A DNA stretch of 64,000 nt, from positions 248,001 through 312,000 of the forward strand of contig PVEQ01000001.1 of NCBI GenBank assembly GCA_002973575.1. Reading direction: 5' to 3'. Origin of the DNA: Sediminibacterium magnilacihabitans. GTDB lineage: Bacteria; Bacteroidota; Bacteroidia; Chitinophagales; Chitinophagaceae. Positions 26,789 through 35,500 of the stretch are shown in pieces. Numbering within the stretch: the first letter of the stretch is position 1; the number at the start of each line of letters is the position of its first letter. A model generated the notes under the pieces. It saw only the letters and a list, made by a program, of their open reading frames with translations, searched no databases and was not told where the DNA came from. A program made the position numbers and the translations under genes.

Positions 26789-26824
26789 AAAGAAGCCACC
26801 CGGTTTATGCCAGGTGGCTTCTTT
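26789..26824. terminator. bidirectional terminator
   Basis: A 12-bp perfect stem (AAAGAAGCCACC / GGTGGCTTCTTT) between the SRPBCC gene and the convergent queA. It has T-rich flanks on both strands. Confidence 0.85.
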
Positions 26825-26849
26825 CATAATGCCATCATTGTGGTACAGA

Positions 26850-27899
26850 TCAGATGATCAGCAGGGCATCGCCGTAGCTGAAGAAACGGTATTTGTCCTT
26901 GATGGCTTTTTTATAAGCTTCCATAGCCAGGTCATAACCGGCAAAGGCGCAAGTCATGATGAGCAGGCTGGTTTTGGGCAGGTGGAAATTGGTTACCAGG
27001 CTGTCCGCCACATTGAATGTATAAGGCGGATGAATGAAATGGTTGGTCCATCCTTCACTCGGCTTCAGTAATTTCTGCGCAGTGAAACTGCTTTCCATGG
27101 CGCGCATGGTAGTGGTGCCGATGGAACAAACGCGGCGACCGGTTTCTTTTGCTTTATTAACGATCCGGCATGCTTCTTCGGTAATGGCGTAATATTCAGC
27201 GTCCATTTTGTGTTTGCTGAGGTCTTCCACTTCAATAGGACGGAAAGTGCCAAGGCCGGTATGCAGGGTTACTTCTGCAAAACGGATACCCAGTATTTCG
27301 CAACGCTTGATCAGTTCCTTGCTGAAATGCAGGCCCGCCGTAGGAGCGGCAACAGCTCCCTCGTATTTGGCATATACAGTTTGGTAACGCTCTTTATCTT
27401 CTTCATCGGGCTTGCGCTTGATGTATTTGGGCAGCGGTGTCTCACCCAAAAATTCGAGCATTTTTTTGAAGCTCTCATCATCATCATCCCAAAGGAAACG
27501 GATGGTACGTCCGCGGCTGGTTGTATTGTCAATTACTTCCGCTACCAGTTCTTCGTTGTCTCCGAAGTACAGTTTATTACCTACCCTTATCTTTCTTGCG
27601 GGATCAACGATCACATCCCACAAACGGTTGGGCTTGTTCAGCTCACGCAACAGAAAAACTTCGATCTTGGCGCCGGTTTTTTCCTTGCGGCCATACATAC
27701 GCGCAGGAAACACTTTGGTGTTGTTCACTACGAACACATCTTTGTCATCGAAGTATTCAATGATGTCGCGGAAATGTCTGTTTTCCATGTGACCGCTTTT
27801 ACGGTCTACCACCATCATTCGGCTGTCTTCTCGTCTTTTGGTTGGATTTTGCGCAATAAGGTTTAAAGGAAGGTCAAATTTGAATTGTGATAATTTCAT
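26850..27899 (-). CDS. queA: tRNA preQ1(34) S-adenosylmethionine ribosyltransferase-isomerase
   Basis: A 349-residue enzyme of queuosine synthesis that transfers the ribosyl part of AdoMet to preQ1 in tRNA. The N-terminus [19 protein letters not shown], the segments [45 protein letters not shown] and [19 protein letters not shown] are hallmark QueA blocks, and the length matches. It follows the bidirectional terminator and starts at the ATG 27899. Confidence 0.97.
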   Translation of the reverse strand: MKLSQFKFDLPLNLIAQNPTKRREDSRMMVVDRKSGHMENRHFRDIIEYFDDKDVFVVNNTKVFPARMYGRKEKTGAKIEVFLLRELNKPNRLWDVIVDPARKIRVGNKLYFGDNEELVAEVIDNTTSRGRTIRFLWDDDDESFKKMLEFLGETPLPKYIKRKPDEEDKERYQTVYAKYEGAVAAPTAGLHFSKELIKRCEILGIRFAEVTLHTGLGTFRPIEVEDLSKHKMDAEYYAITEEACRIVNKAKETGRRVCSIGTTTMRAMESSFTAQKLLKPSEGWTNHFIHPPYTFNVADSLVTNFHLPKTSLLIMTCAFAGYDLAMEAYKKAIKDKYRFFSYGDALLII

Positions 27900-27961
27900 G
27901 TTACGGCATGAGTTTTTTTAGTGAAGTCGGCAAAGGTACGAAATTTTGCTCAAACGGCCTT

Positions 27962-29656
27962 TTACCGCGGTATTGAAGCAATCAGGCGTTGTGTATAGGC
28001 AGATTGTGGTTGATGGTAAACCTGTTCTGCCGGTCCGTATTCTTCAATGCGTCCTTTGTTCATGACCATGATCCGGTCGCTGATATAACGCACTACCGAC
28101 AGGTCGTGCGAGATAAAGACAGCCGTAAACCCGAAGGTGTTTTTCAGATCGTTCAGCAGGTTGAGTACCTGGGCCTGCACACTTACATCCAGTGCCGATA
28201 CACTTTCATCGCATACCACAAATCGGGGATTCAAAGCAAGCGCCCGCGCTATCACGATCCGCTGGCGCTGCCCGCCGCTGAACTCATGCGGATACCTATT
28301 ATAATGCGATGCCTGGAGACCAACTTTTTCCAACAGGTCAATCACTTTTTCTTTTCTTTCTTTGGAAGCAAGAACCAGGCCATGTACTTGCAAAGGCTCG
28401 GCAATGGCTTCGCCAATTGTTATCCGCGGGTTGAGGGAAGAATAAGGATCCTGGAAAACGATTTGCAGTTCCCTGCGCAAATGCTTCAGTTTGTTGCCTC
28501 TGGCTGCCAACAGGTCTTCCCCTTTATAATAAAGGCTGCCGCTGCTTACATGGGTCAAACGCAGCAAAGCACGGCCAAGCGTACTCTTGCCACAGCCCGA
28601 TTCGCCTACGAGTCCAAGCGTTTCACCTTCATACACTTCAAAACTTACATCGTCCACCGCTTTGTTGTATGTTGATACACGGCCCAGGAAATTCTTTTTG
28701 CCGGGATAGTGTACGGAGAGATGGGAGACTTTGAGGAGCGTTGTTGGTTGTGCGTTGTTGGTTGGGGGTTGTGAGATATTGGTTGAAGGATGAACAGGCT
28801 GTGATGAACCTCCCATGAAATCACTTACTACAGGTAATCGTTCTCCTTTCGAATATAAAGCAGGGCGACAGGCCAGCAGCGCTTTGGTATAAGGATGTTG
28901 TGGCGTTTTGAGCAGGTTGGCTGTTGTGTTTTGTTCTACCAACTGCCCCTTGTACATCACAGCTACGCGGTCTGCAATCGCAGATACCACTCCCAAATCG
29001 TGCGTAATAAAAATAACGCCCATATTGTTATGCTGTTGTAAGCGGCGTATCAATAACAGGATGCTTTGTTGAACAGTTACATCCAATGCGGTCGTAGGCT
29101 CGTCACAAATGAGTAAGGCAGGATCGCAACTCATGGCCATGGCAATCATCACACGCTGTTTTTGTCCACCGCTGAGCTGGTGCGGATAACGATCGAACAG
29201 CGCCGCCGGATCGGGCAATTGTACTTCTTCAAACAGCGCGATCGTTTTTTCCTTTGCTTCAGCCGCCGATAGAGAAAAATGCTCCCTGATGGCCTCCATG
29301 ACCTGGAAACCGCAGGTGAGCAAAGGGTTCAATGATGTCATGGGTTCCTGGAATATCATGGCAATATGCCGGCCGCGTAATGCCTGGAGCTCCAAAGAAG
29401 AAAGCCGGAGAATATCCCTGGTATGGCCATCGTGCGAAAACAATATCTCGCCCGACCGGTACAGGGCGGGAGGAGCCGGCAATAACTGCAATATGGAAAG
29501 GGAAGTGACCGATTTGCCCGACCCGGATTCACCCACGATAGCCAGTATTTCCCCACGTGCTACAGTGAGGCTGATATGCTGTAACGCTTGTGTAACAAGG
29601 CCATCGGAGCTGAAATCTACGCAGAGATCATTGATTTGTAAGAGGGGTTGATCCAT
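27962..29656 (-). CDS. fused oligopeptide/dipeptide-type ABC ATPase (DppD-DppF in one chain)
   Basis: A 564-residue protein with two complete ABC ATPase domains. Domain 1 (about 5-260): Walker A GESGSGKS, signature [16 protein letters not shown], Walker [14 protein letters not shown]. Domain 2 (about 310-560): [37 protein letters not shown], with Ser where most have Pro-Thr. The domains are joined by a low-complexity linker of Asn, Gln, Pro and Thr (about 280-300) encoded by a GTTGTTGG-type repeat. The family energises peptide, nickel or glutathione import. No permease or binding protein is adjacent. The ATG at 29656 is preferred; 29680 is also possible. Confidence 0.9.
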   Translation of the reverse strand: MDQPLLQINDLCVDFSSDGLVTQALQHISLTVARGEILAIVGESGSGKSVTSLSILQLLPAPPALYRSGEILFSHDGHTRDILRLSSLELQALRGRHIAMIFQEPMTSLNPLLTCGFQVMEAIREHFSLSAAEAKEKTIALFEEVQLPDPAALFDRYPHQLSGGQKQRVMIAMAMSCDPALLICDEPTTALDVTVQQSILLLIRRLQQHNNMGVIFITHDLGVVSAIADRVAVMYKGQLVEQNTTANLLKTPQHPYTKALLACRPALYSKGERLPVVSDFMGGSSQPVHPSTNISQPPTNNAQPTTLLKVSHLSVHYPGKKNFLGRVSTYNKAVDDVSFEVYEGETLGLVGESGCGKSTLGRALLRLTHVSSGSLYYKGEDLLAARGNKLKHLRRELQIVFQDPYSSLNPRITIGEAIAEPLQVHGLVLASKERKEKVIDLLEKVGLQASHYNRYPHEFSGGQRQRIVIARALALNPRFVVCDESVSALDVSVQAQVLNLLNDLKNTFGFTAVFISHDLSVVRYISDRIMVMNKGRIEEYGPAEQVYHQPQSAYTQRLIASIPR

Positions 29657-29726
29657 ATCTTCACCCCACAAGTTAAACATCTATTCACTAATTGTGAAGA
29701 ATGGGGGTATACAAGATAAGAATGAA

Positions 29727-29752
29727 AAAACCCGGTATCTCTACCGGGTTTT
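29727..29752. terminator. bidirectional terminator
   Basis: An 11-bp stem AAAACCCGGTA / TACCGGGTTTT with loop TCTC, just upstream of the ABC ATPase gene and behind hicB, so it probably ends the hicAB transcript. Confidence 0.8.
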
Positions 29753-29787
29753 AATGACATGATGGTTTGTGTGTTTAGGTGATCGTT

Positions 29788-30168
29788 TTACATTGCTAAT
29801 TTGATCCTTCTTAAATCCTCTCCGATAGAATGCACGGCGGTCTGAATTGCCTTTAATCTTTCGGTGCTTGGACTTTTTACACCTGATGCGTATTGACGCA
29901 TCAGGGAAGGATTGATACCAGCTAACCTGGCCACTGAAGTTATATTCAGGTAGTCCTTGTGGTCGAATAGGCCTGAAATGTCATGCTGAATGTCAAAATC
30001 GATCTGTCCTTTTTTTAGATCATGAAATTCCATCAATTGGGCTGTCATTTTGTTTTTCAGTTCTTCGACATCTCCCGCGCTGTCAACAATCAGATCATCA
30101 TCATAATGTACCCTACCCCAAATTTCTCCATCTGACGCGGATTCAATGATTAATGCGATCTTTTTCAT
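29788..30168 (-). CDS. hicB: HicB-family antitoxin
   Basis: A 126-residue antitoxin. The N-terminal half has the HicB degraded-RNase-H fold (ALIIESASDGEIWGRVHYDDDLIVDSAGDVEELKNKM). The C-terminal half is an HTH domain (NITSVARLAGINPSLMRQYASGVKSPSTERLKAIQTAV) that should bind the operator in front of hicA. It follows hicA after 52 bp in the toxin-first order usual for HicAB. Confidence 0.9.
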   Translation of the reverse strand: MKKIALIIESASDGEIWGRVHYDDDLIVDSAGDVEELKNKMTAQLMEFHDLKKGQIDFDIQHDISGLFDHKDYLNITSVARLAGINPSLMRQYASGVKSPSTERLKAIQTAVHSIGEDLRRIKLAM

Positions 30169-30220
30169 GGTTTTCTGTAGTTATGTGTTTAATTTATACT
30201 GTAGACAGGTGGGGCTTTTT

Positions 30221-30409
30221 TTATATAAGCCCCGCCTGTTTTAAAATTGATTTTAATGTTTTGGGTGGAATTTCTTTTTTCCCATGGGAAGCAACCGTAA
30301 CCTTCCCTTTCTTGTCTGGGTGAACAAATTGGATATGGCTGGTACCACCTCTCTTCTTTTCCTGCCATCCGTCATTCTTTAATAGCTTGATTACATCATT
30401 CGAATTCAT
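30221..30409 (-). CDS. hicA: HicA-family mRNA interferase toxin
   Basis: A 62-residue double-stranded-RNA-binding-fold toxin of typical length that cleaves mRNA when free. NDVIKLLKNDGWQEKKRGGTSHIQF carries the catalytic histidine in the conserved G-(S/T)-H motif, and VTVASHGKKEIPPKTLKSILKQAGL is the standard second half. A good promoter and a 16-bp palindrome lie upstream (30475-30506). Confidence 0.93.
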   Translation of the reverse strand: MNSNDVIKLLKNDGWQEKKRGGTSHIQFVHPDKKGKVTVASHGKKEIPPKTLKSILKQAGLI

Positions 30410-30474
30410 TGTTTAAAATTTATAATGTTGTTTCTTTCATTGAAGGAATGAAGGCATTACCCTCAATCAATACT

Positions 30475-30529
30475 CAAAGGTAGCATATATGCTACTATTT
30501 TCCAAATTTTAAGGTAACTTTTTTGCTAC
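30475..30529 (-). promoter_or_regulatory. hicAB promoter with two operator-like sites
   Basis: TACCTTTG (minus strand, 30475-30482) with TTTG at 30503-30506, spacing 20, is the best promoter match in the window. A perfect 16-bp palindrome, GTAGCATATATGCTAC (30480-30495), overlaps the -7 box. A degenerate second copy, GTAACTTTTTTGCTAC, lies at 30514-30529, centres 34 bp apart. Binding by HicB would block the promoter directly. Confidence 0.65.
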
Positions 30530-30700
30530 TTTTATTCTGGCTAAGTAGTATACTAGCCAGTTTTTCGAAGAGTCATTTGCTGAGGTAATAAAGGTATCTG
30601 CGATTAAAACCGGAATCAATTGATCAACGCGGTCAGATTTTGTAATGTGATAAATAAAGGTTTCGGTGAGTAGTTCTGCTCCAAAAGAAGATATGTCCAA
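30509..30700 (-). CDS. possible small unknown ORF
   Basis: A 63-codon frame that would start with TTG and whose end overlaps the second operator-like site of hicAB. The sequence is protein-like (FIYHITKSDRVDQLIPVLI, NWLVYYLARIKVAKKL) but matches nothing I know. There is no ATG; the frame upstream to the nearest stop also lacks one. It may be a decayed gene end in this AT-rich patch, or chance. Confidence 0.25.
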   Translation of the reverse strand: MDISSFGAELLTETFIYHITKSDRVDQLIPVLIADTFITSANDSSKNWLVYYLARIKVAKKLP

Positions 30701-30765
30701 AAAAACGACTAAAAAGAAGAAATAGGCCTTTTTGGGAGGTCAAAACGATAAATGTATGTTACTTA

Positions 30766-30963
30766 TCACTCGAATTTTCCTTTGGTAGCATTACTTTCAG
30801 TATCTCTAATTGATGACGCAACTTCATCCAATGATGAAGGAATTTCAAATGTCTTTTGTAAAGTTCTGTTTTGATTTTTAAGAGTTAAATTATTAACACG
30901 CTCAAGCAACCGCTGCTTAACATTATTAATTTTCCTATCCCTCCGTTCAGTTACTAATACCAT
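30766..30963 (-). CDS. possible small coiled-coil protein
   Basis: A 65-codon ATG frame in the AT-rich stretch upstream of hicAB. The product would be basic and helical at first (DRKINNVKQRLLERVNNLTLKNQNR), then acidic (SSLDEVASSIRDTESN). Third-position use is AT-rich, unlike the core genes but similar to hicAB. No family is recognised. It may be a cargo gene of the same mobile patch. Confidence 0.4.
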   Translation of the reverse strand: MVLVTERRDRKINNVKQRLLERVNNLTLKNQNRTLQKTFEIPSSLDEVASSIRDTESNATKGKFE

Positions 30964-31021
30964 AGTTCGGTTTTTTATAGATTTTATCGAGGAAGCACAT
31001 AATTTACTGATTTTTTCCCTT

Positions 31022-31056
31022 TTTGTCCCAACTTGTATATAGTTGCCCTAATTTTG
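31022..31056 (+). promoter_or_regulatory. promoter for ccmC-ccmD
   Basis: TAATTTTG (31049-31056) with TTTG (31022-31025) 23 bp upstream. The predicted start at about 31063 gives a leader of some 32 nt. Confidence 0.5.
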
Positions 31057-31094
31057 CGCTCACAGTTGTTAGTTTATCTGCAAAAAACAGATTC

Positions 31095-31778
31095 ATGATT
31101 CGCAAATCCTGGTGGAAGATTCTGGCATTCGTACTGCTTATTTATACCTGCTCGGTCGGTTTTTTGGTGAAAGTGCCTTCCCCGCCGGGTGTGCCGCTTC
31201 ACCAGACCATCCGCAACCTTTTTTTCCATGTACCCATGTGGATAGCCATGATGGTTTGTTTCACCGTTTCAGTGGTATATGCCCTCAAATACCTGAATAA
31301 ATCCGATGTAACAGCAGATATCTATTCAATGGAGTTTGCCAGAACAGGGGCTTTCTTTGGTGTACTGGGACTGCTCACCGGCATGATCTGGGCCAATTAC
31401 CAGTGGGGCAAACCCTGGAGCAGCGACCCGAAACAGAACGGAGCAGCCATCGGTGTGTTGATCTATTTTGCCTATTTCGTGGTACGCGGCAGTCTGCACG
31501 ATGAAGAAAAACGCGCACGCATAGGCTCGGTTTATAACATATTCGCCTTTTTCATGCTTTTCCCTACGATTTGGATATTGCCCAGGTTAACGGAAAGCCT
31601 GCACCCTGGCGGACAGGGAAGCGAAGGAAATCCCGGACTCAACCCTAAAGACAGCACACCCGCCATGCGCAGCGTGATGTATCCGGCTTTTATCGGATGG
31701 ACATTATTGGGTGTATGGATCACTACCCTGCGGATACGCGTTCAACTCATTCAACAAAAAAGACTGGCTCATGAATAA
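31095..31778 (+). CDS. ccmC: cytochrome c maturation heme-handling protein CcmC
   Basis: A 227-residue inner-membrane protein with six helices. It has the tryptophan-rich heme-handling loop (WANYQWGKPWSSDPKQNGA, the WGxxWxxD motif) and flanking histidines (LFFHVPMWIAMM and SLHPGGQGSEGNPG). CcmC presents heme to CcmE for cytochrome c assembly. The ATG at 31095 starts just before the first helix; the open frame to 31023 lies in the promoter. It overlaps ccmD by 8 bp. ccmB lies 3 kb away on the other strand. Confidence 0.92.
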   Translation: MIRKSWWKILAFVLLIYTCSVGFLVKVPSPPGVPLHQTIRNLFFHVPMWIAMMVCFTVSVVYALKYLNKSDVTADIYSMEFARTGAFFGVLGLLTGMIWANYQWGKPWSSDPKQNGAAIGVLIYFAYFVVRGSLHDEEKRARIGSVYNIFAFFMLFPTIWILPRLTESLHPGGQGSEGNPGLNPKDSTPAMRSVMYPAFIGWTLLGVWITTLRIRVQLIQQKRLAHE

Positions 31779-31986
31779 GTTCACAAGAATATTCCTGGTA
31801 TTAACAATGATGATGGTATCGGTAATCTCACAGGCACAGACTGCTGTTGCAAACGAACCGAACGATTTCATGCACAGCAATGGCAGGATCTATGTGGTGG
31901 TTGCCGTGGTATTGACCATATTGCTTGGCATGTTCGTTTACCTCTTTATGCTGGATAAAAAGATTTCCCAGATGGAGAAAAAATAA
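31771..31986 (+). CDS. ccmD: CcmD-family protein
   Basis: A 71-residue small membrane protein: signal-like N-terminus (FTRIFLVLTMMMVSVISQAQ), then GRIYVVVAVVLTILLGMFVYLF, a single membrane helix, and a short charged tail (LDKKISQMEKK). This organisation and its position overlapping the end of ccmC by 8 bp identify the Bacteroidota CcmD-like protein, which supports release of holo-CcmE. The presence of a cleavable-looking signal before the helix is unusual compared with E. coli CcmD. Confidence 0.82.
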   Translation: MNKFTRIFLVLTMMMVSVISQAQTAVANEPNDFMHSNGRIYVVVAVVLTILLGMFVYLFMLDKKISQMEKK

Positions 31987-32061
31987 AAGCGTTCAACGGG
32001 CAGTGCGCTCACACTGCTGTTCTATACAAGTCAAAAACAACTAACTAAAAAAGATTAGCTC

Positions 32062-33483
32062 ATGTCAGAACAAAAACCGTACAGCTTCTTTCAAAGTGTT
32101 GAAAGGAGTTTTGATAAAGCGGCCAAATTTACCCGATGGGAGAAGGGGGTGCTGGAACAGATCAAAGCCTGTAACAGCGTGTACAGTATGCGTTTCCCTG
32201 TTAAGATGGATGATGGAAGTATTGAAGTGATCGAAGCGTACCGGGTGCAGCACTCGCAGCATAAATCGCCTTGCAAAGGAGGTATCCGTTTCAGTGAAGA
32301 AGTGAACCAGGATGAAGTGATGGCGCTTGCCTCTCTCATGACTTATAAATGCGCCATTGTGAACGTTCCGTTCGGTGGAGGTAAAGGAGGGATCAAGATC
32401 AACCCGCGCAAGCATAGTGTGTATGAACTGGAAAAGATCACAAGACGTTATACGAGTGAACTGGTAAAGAAAAATTTCATCGGACCAGGCATTGATGTAC
32501 CGGCGCCCGATTATGGAACCGGTGAAAGGGAAATGGCCTGGATCGTAGATACCTATACTTCATTGAAACCCGGTGAGATCGATGCAGCCGGCTGCGTAAC
32601 CGGTAAACCCGTTTCGCAAGGCGGGGTAAGGGGACGAAAAGAAGCAACAGGTCTGGGTGTGTTCTTTGGCATCCGCGAAGTGTGCAGCATGCCGGATGTC
32701 ATGGGTAAACTCGGACTCGCCATTGGTGTAGAAGGAAAAACAGTAGTAGTACAGGGATTGGGTAATGTAGGATACCATTCTGCCAAGTTTTTCCGCGAAC
32801 ACGGTTCCAAAGTGGTAGCCATTGCCGAATACGAAGGCGCCATTTACAGTGAGAAAGGATTGAATGAAGAAGAAGTATTCCAGCACCGCAAAAAAACAGG
32901 TTCCATACTCAATTTTCCCGGTGCACAAAACCTGCAGAACAGCAACGAAGCACTCGAACTGGCTTGCGATATATTGATCCCGGCGGCATTGGAAAATGTG
33001 ATCAATGCCGGTAATGCGGCGCGTGTGAAAGCAAAGATCATTGGCGAAGCAGCCAATGGTCCCCTTACACCTGAAGCAGATGAAATACTCGTAGCCAATG
33101 GAACCTTGGTGGTACCCGATATGTACCTGAATGCAGGCGGTGTAACCGTTTCTTATTTTGAATGGCTGAAGAACCTGAGCCATGTGCGTTATGGCCGGAT
33201 GGAAAAAAGGTTCACAGAGAACATGAACAGCCATATTCTGAGCCAAATTGAGGTGCTCACCGATAAAAAAGTTACGGAAGCGGAACGTTCATTTATTTTG
33301 CATGGTCCGGAAGAGGTAGACCTGGTACACAGCGGACTGGAAGAAACCATGATCGCCGCTACGCGTGAGATCATGGATATCTGGAAAGCTAACCCGGCTA
33401 TTCCGGATATGCGCACGGCGGCGTATGTTTGCGCCATTAATAAAGTGGGTACGTCGTATGCCGAGCTGGGTATCTTTCCTTAG
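32062..33483 (+). CDS. gdhA: Glu/Leu/Phe/Val-type dehydrogenase, probable glutamate dehydrogenase
   Basis: A 473-residue dehydrogenase that interconverts glutamate and 2-oxoglutarate. Substrate-site lysines are seen in PCKGGIRFSEEV and NVPFGGGKGGIKI, the catalytic Asp in DVPAPDYGTGEREM, and the Rossmann motif in VVVQGLGNVGYHSAKF. GIRF and the overall length fit the approximately 420-470 residue bacterial/archaeal group. Cofactor choice (NAD or NADP) is uncertain. The gene stands alone with its own terminator at 33511. Confidence 0.93.
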   Translation: MSEQKPYSFFQSVERSFDKAAKFTRWEKGVLEQIKACNSVYSMRFPVKMDDGSIEVIEAYRVQHSQHKSPCKGGIRFSEEVNQDEVMALASLMTYKCAIVNVPFGGGKGGIKINPRKHSVYELEKITRRYTSELVKKNFIGPGIDVPAPDYGTGEREMAWIVDTYTSLKPGEIDAAGCVTGKPVSQGGVRGRKEATGLGVFFGIREVCSMPDVMGKLGLAIGVEGKTVVVQGLGNVGYHSAKFFREHGSKVVAIAEYEGAIYSEKGLNEEEVFQHRKKTGSILNFPGAQNLQNSNEALELACDILIPAALENVINAGNAARVKAKIIGEAANGPLTPEADEILVANGTLVVPDMYLNAGGVTVSYFEWLKNLSHVRYGRMEKRFTENMNSHILSQIEVLTDKKVTEAERSFILHGPEEVDLVHSGLEETMIAATREIMDIWKANPAIPDMRTAAYVCAINKVGTSYAELGIFP

Positions 33484-33510
33484 TGTTTTTGAGGTTCACT
33501 ATACATATGG

Positions 33511-33538
33511 GCCGTTGCAGCAATGCAGCGGCTTTTTT
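33511..33538 (+). terminator. terminator after gdhA
   Basis: Stem GCCGTTGC / GCAGCGGC (one G-T pair) followed by TTTTTT. Confidence 0.85.
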
Positions 33539-33549
33539 ATGCGGCATCT

Positions 33550-33981
33550 TTAATAAGGTGGCAGCGTTTCCAGCTCTGCTAAGCGGCCGTTTTCAACAAG
33601 ATATCCCTGCGTATAGCTGCCGTTTGTTACAACAATGAAAGGCGCTTTCAACACAATATTATAATGGAGGGCTTGCCGGAATACGGCTTCGGTGAGAGAT
33701 GTGGTGGTATCCTTGCATTCGACCACCATCCAGGGAGCCTGGTCTTTGTACACTACAATATCGAATCGTTTCCTGAGTTCACCCAGTTCAATTTCTTTTT
33801 CAACAGCGATCAGCGAAGCAGGATATTTTTTTTCCTGCACCAGGTATTGGAGGAAATGTTGTCTTACCCATTCTTCCGGCGTGAGCCGTACCCATTGCTT
33901 GCGAATGGGGTCGAATACCCATTCTTTCCCGGCTTCTTCTTTGATCCTGAAATCGTATGAAGGATAAGTTATTTTCATCAT
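33550..33981 (-). CDS. stand-alone HsdR-N-like PD-(D/E)XK domain protein
   Basis: A 143-residue protein consisting of the type I restriction R-protein N-terminal-like domain (HSDR_N_2). The nuclease core reads RFDIVVYKDQAPWMVVECKDTT, i.e. Asp, then Glu-x-Lys, preceded by a conserved acidic EKEIELGELRKR. In full restriction enzymes this domain is followed by a helicase motor; here there is none. Proteins of this size are widespread in Bacteroidota near core genes; their role is not established, and repair or RNA/DNA turnover is a guess. The ATG at 33981 (or 33978) is chosen; a -7 box TATCTTTG lies at 34031-34038 on the minus strand. Confidence 0.85.
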   Translation of the reverse strand: MMKITYPSYDFRIKEEAGKEWVFDPIRKQWVRLTPEEWVRQHFLQYLVQEKKYPASLIAVEKEIELGELRKRFDIVVYKDQAPWMVVECKDTTTSLTEAVFRQALHYNIVLKAPFIVVTNGSYTQGYLVENGRLAELETLPPY

Positions 33982-34057
33982 AACGCTTGTCCCGCCGCTG
34001 TTTTTTCGTATTTTAGCCAATTAACTTTTTCAAAGATATTGACTAAAAGATGCATTT

Positions 34058-34828
34058 ATGAAGACGAAAGAAGAGATTGTTGAGAACTGGCTGCCGCGTT
34101 ATACGGGTGAGAAGCTGAAGAATTTTGGCCAATATATATTACTCACCAATTTCAGTAATTATGTGACACTTTTTGCCAAATGGAATAATGTAAAAATAGT
34201 GGGGCACGACAAACCCATGCAGTGCGCTACGGCCAATGGTATTACCATCATCAACTTCGGCATGGGCAGTCCCGGTGCTGCCACCATCATGGACCTGCTC
34301 ACGGCCATTGAACCCCAGGCTGTGTTGTTCCTGGGCAAATGCGGCGGACTGAAGAAAAGAAATAAACTCGGCGACCTGATCCTCCCCATCGCGGCCATCA
34401 GGGGCGAGGGTACATCCGGCGATTATTTCCCGCCCGAAGTGCCGGCCATGCCTGCCTTTGCCCTGCAAAAAGCGGTCTCCACCACTATACGCGATTACAA
34501 AGTAGATTACTGGACGGGCACTGTATACACTACCAACCGCCGCGTATGGGAGCACGATGATGATTTCAAAGAATACCTTACCAAAGTGCGTGCTTATGCT
34601 ATTGATATGGAAACGGCTACCATTTTTACAGTAGGTTTCTATAATAAAATTCCCACAGGCGCCCTGTTACTGGTGAGCGACCAACCTATGATACCCGATG
34701 GCGTTAAAACAGAAGCCAGTGATAAAAAGGTAACAACCGACTATGTAGAAAAGCACCTGAAGATTGGCATCGACTCATTGAAGCAGTTGATCAATAAAGG
34801 GCTTACTGTGCGTCACCTGAGATTTTGA
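34058..34828 (+). CDS. amn: AMP nucleosidase
   Basis: A 256-residue nucleoside phosphorylase-fold enzyme of the Bacteroidota-type AMP nucleosidase, which splits AMP into adenine and ribose 5-phosphate. NGITIINFGMGSPGAATIMDLL and VLFLGKCGGLKKRNKLGDLILP form the phosphate and ribose site. YAIDMETATIFTVGF is the conserved Met-Glu ribose-binding motif, and LLLVSDQPMIPDGVK carries the catalytic Asp. This short form lacks the N-terminal domain of the E. coli enzyme. It is divergent from the nuclease-domain gene and convergent with ccmB. Confidence 0.92.
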   Translation: MKTKEEIVENWLPRYTGEKLKNFGQYILLTNFSNYVTLFAKWNNVKIVGHDKPMQCATANGITIINFGMGSPGAATIMDLLTAIEPQAVLFLGKCGGLKKRNKLGDLILPIAAIRGEGTSGDYFPPEVPAMPAFALQKAVSTTIRDYKVDYWTGTVYTTNRRVWEHDDDFKEYLTKVRAYAIDMETATIFTVGFYNKIPTGALLLVSDQPMIPDGVKTEASDKKVTTDYVEKHLKIGIDSLKQLINKGLTVRHLRF

Positions 34829-34840
34829 TTTCTGATTTCC

Positions 34841-35500
34841 TCAGTCCTTCCAAAGAAACGGAAACAGTATTACCGCCAACGCTACCACCATCAGGTCAAG
34901 CGCTACCAACAATACCACCATTTGCCAGAAGCCGCCCTGGATCACATCTGAAAAAGCAGCATTGGCTATTTTCATGAGCAATAATAATTGAGGGATGATG
35001 ATGGGGAAACCCATGATGGCCATCAGGGCCGATTGCTGCTGGGCTTTGGCGGCGATCGCCGCGAGGAAAGTGAATACCAGTCCCAGGCTCATGCCCCCCA
35101 GGCAGGCGATACCCAGGAAAGCAGCCATCTTTTGAATGGGATTACCCAGCAACACCGTAAACACGCCCAGGCTCAGCAGGCTCATGACCAGCATGAGCAG
35201 CAGGTTGAAGAGCAGTTTGGATAATATAAAATCACGCGGACCTGCGATTGAATAAAAATACAACATGCGGCCGCGGCTTTCCTGCAAAAAGCTTTTGGCA
35301 ACGGCATTCACGCATACAAACAATTGTATCACCCAGAAAAGACCGTTCCAGACTTTGTCTTCCGGTTCTCCCATCGATAAATACACAACAAATATGGTAG
35401 AAGCTACATATAACAGGATGCCATAGAGGGTGTACTGCTGCCTGAATTCCAGCAGCAGGTCTTTTTTAACCAGTGATAATATGGGATGGCTATTTTTCAT
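34841..35500 (-). CDS. ccmB: heme exporter permease CcmB
   Basis: A 219-residue inner-membrane protein with six helices. [23 protein letters not shown] and [38 protein letters not shown] are the characteristic CcmB opening, and [23 protein letters not shown] the C-terminal helices. It works with CcmA and CcmC in heme loading of CcmE. The ATG at 35500 places the start 11 bp inside the end of tdk, so translation is coupled. No ccmA is present here. Confidence 0.9.
   Translation of the reverse strand: MKNSHPILSLVKKDLLLEFRQQYTLYGILLYVASTIFVVYLSMGEPEDKVWNGLFWVIQLFVCVNAVAKSFLQESRGRMLYFYSIAGPRDFILSKLLFNLLLMLVMSLLSLGVFTVLLGNPIQKMAAFLGIACLGGMSLGLVFTFLAAIAAKAQQQSALMAIMGFPIIIPQLLLLMKIANAAFSDVIQGGFWQMVVLLVALDLMVVALAVILFPFLWKD

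Noticed and set aside
28730..28800. Short tandem GTTGTTGG repeat as CRISPR or regulatory array
   Set aside because: It lies inside the fused ABC ATPase gene and encodes its linker; units are irregular.
30651..30716. Plus-strand tail ending MSKKTTKKKK then TAG
   Set aside because: Only about 22 codons, no good start, low-complexity A-rich DNA; not a supportable gene.
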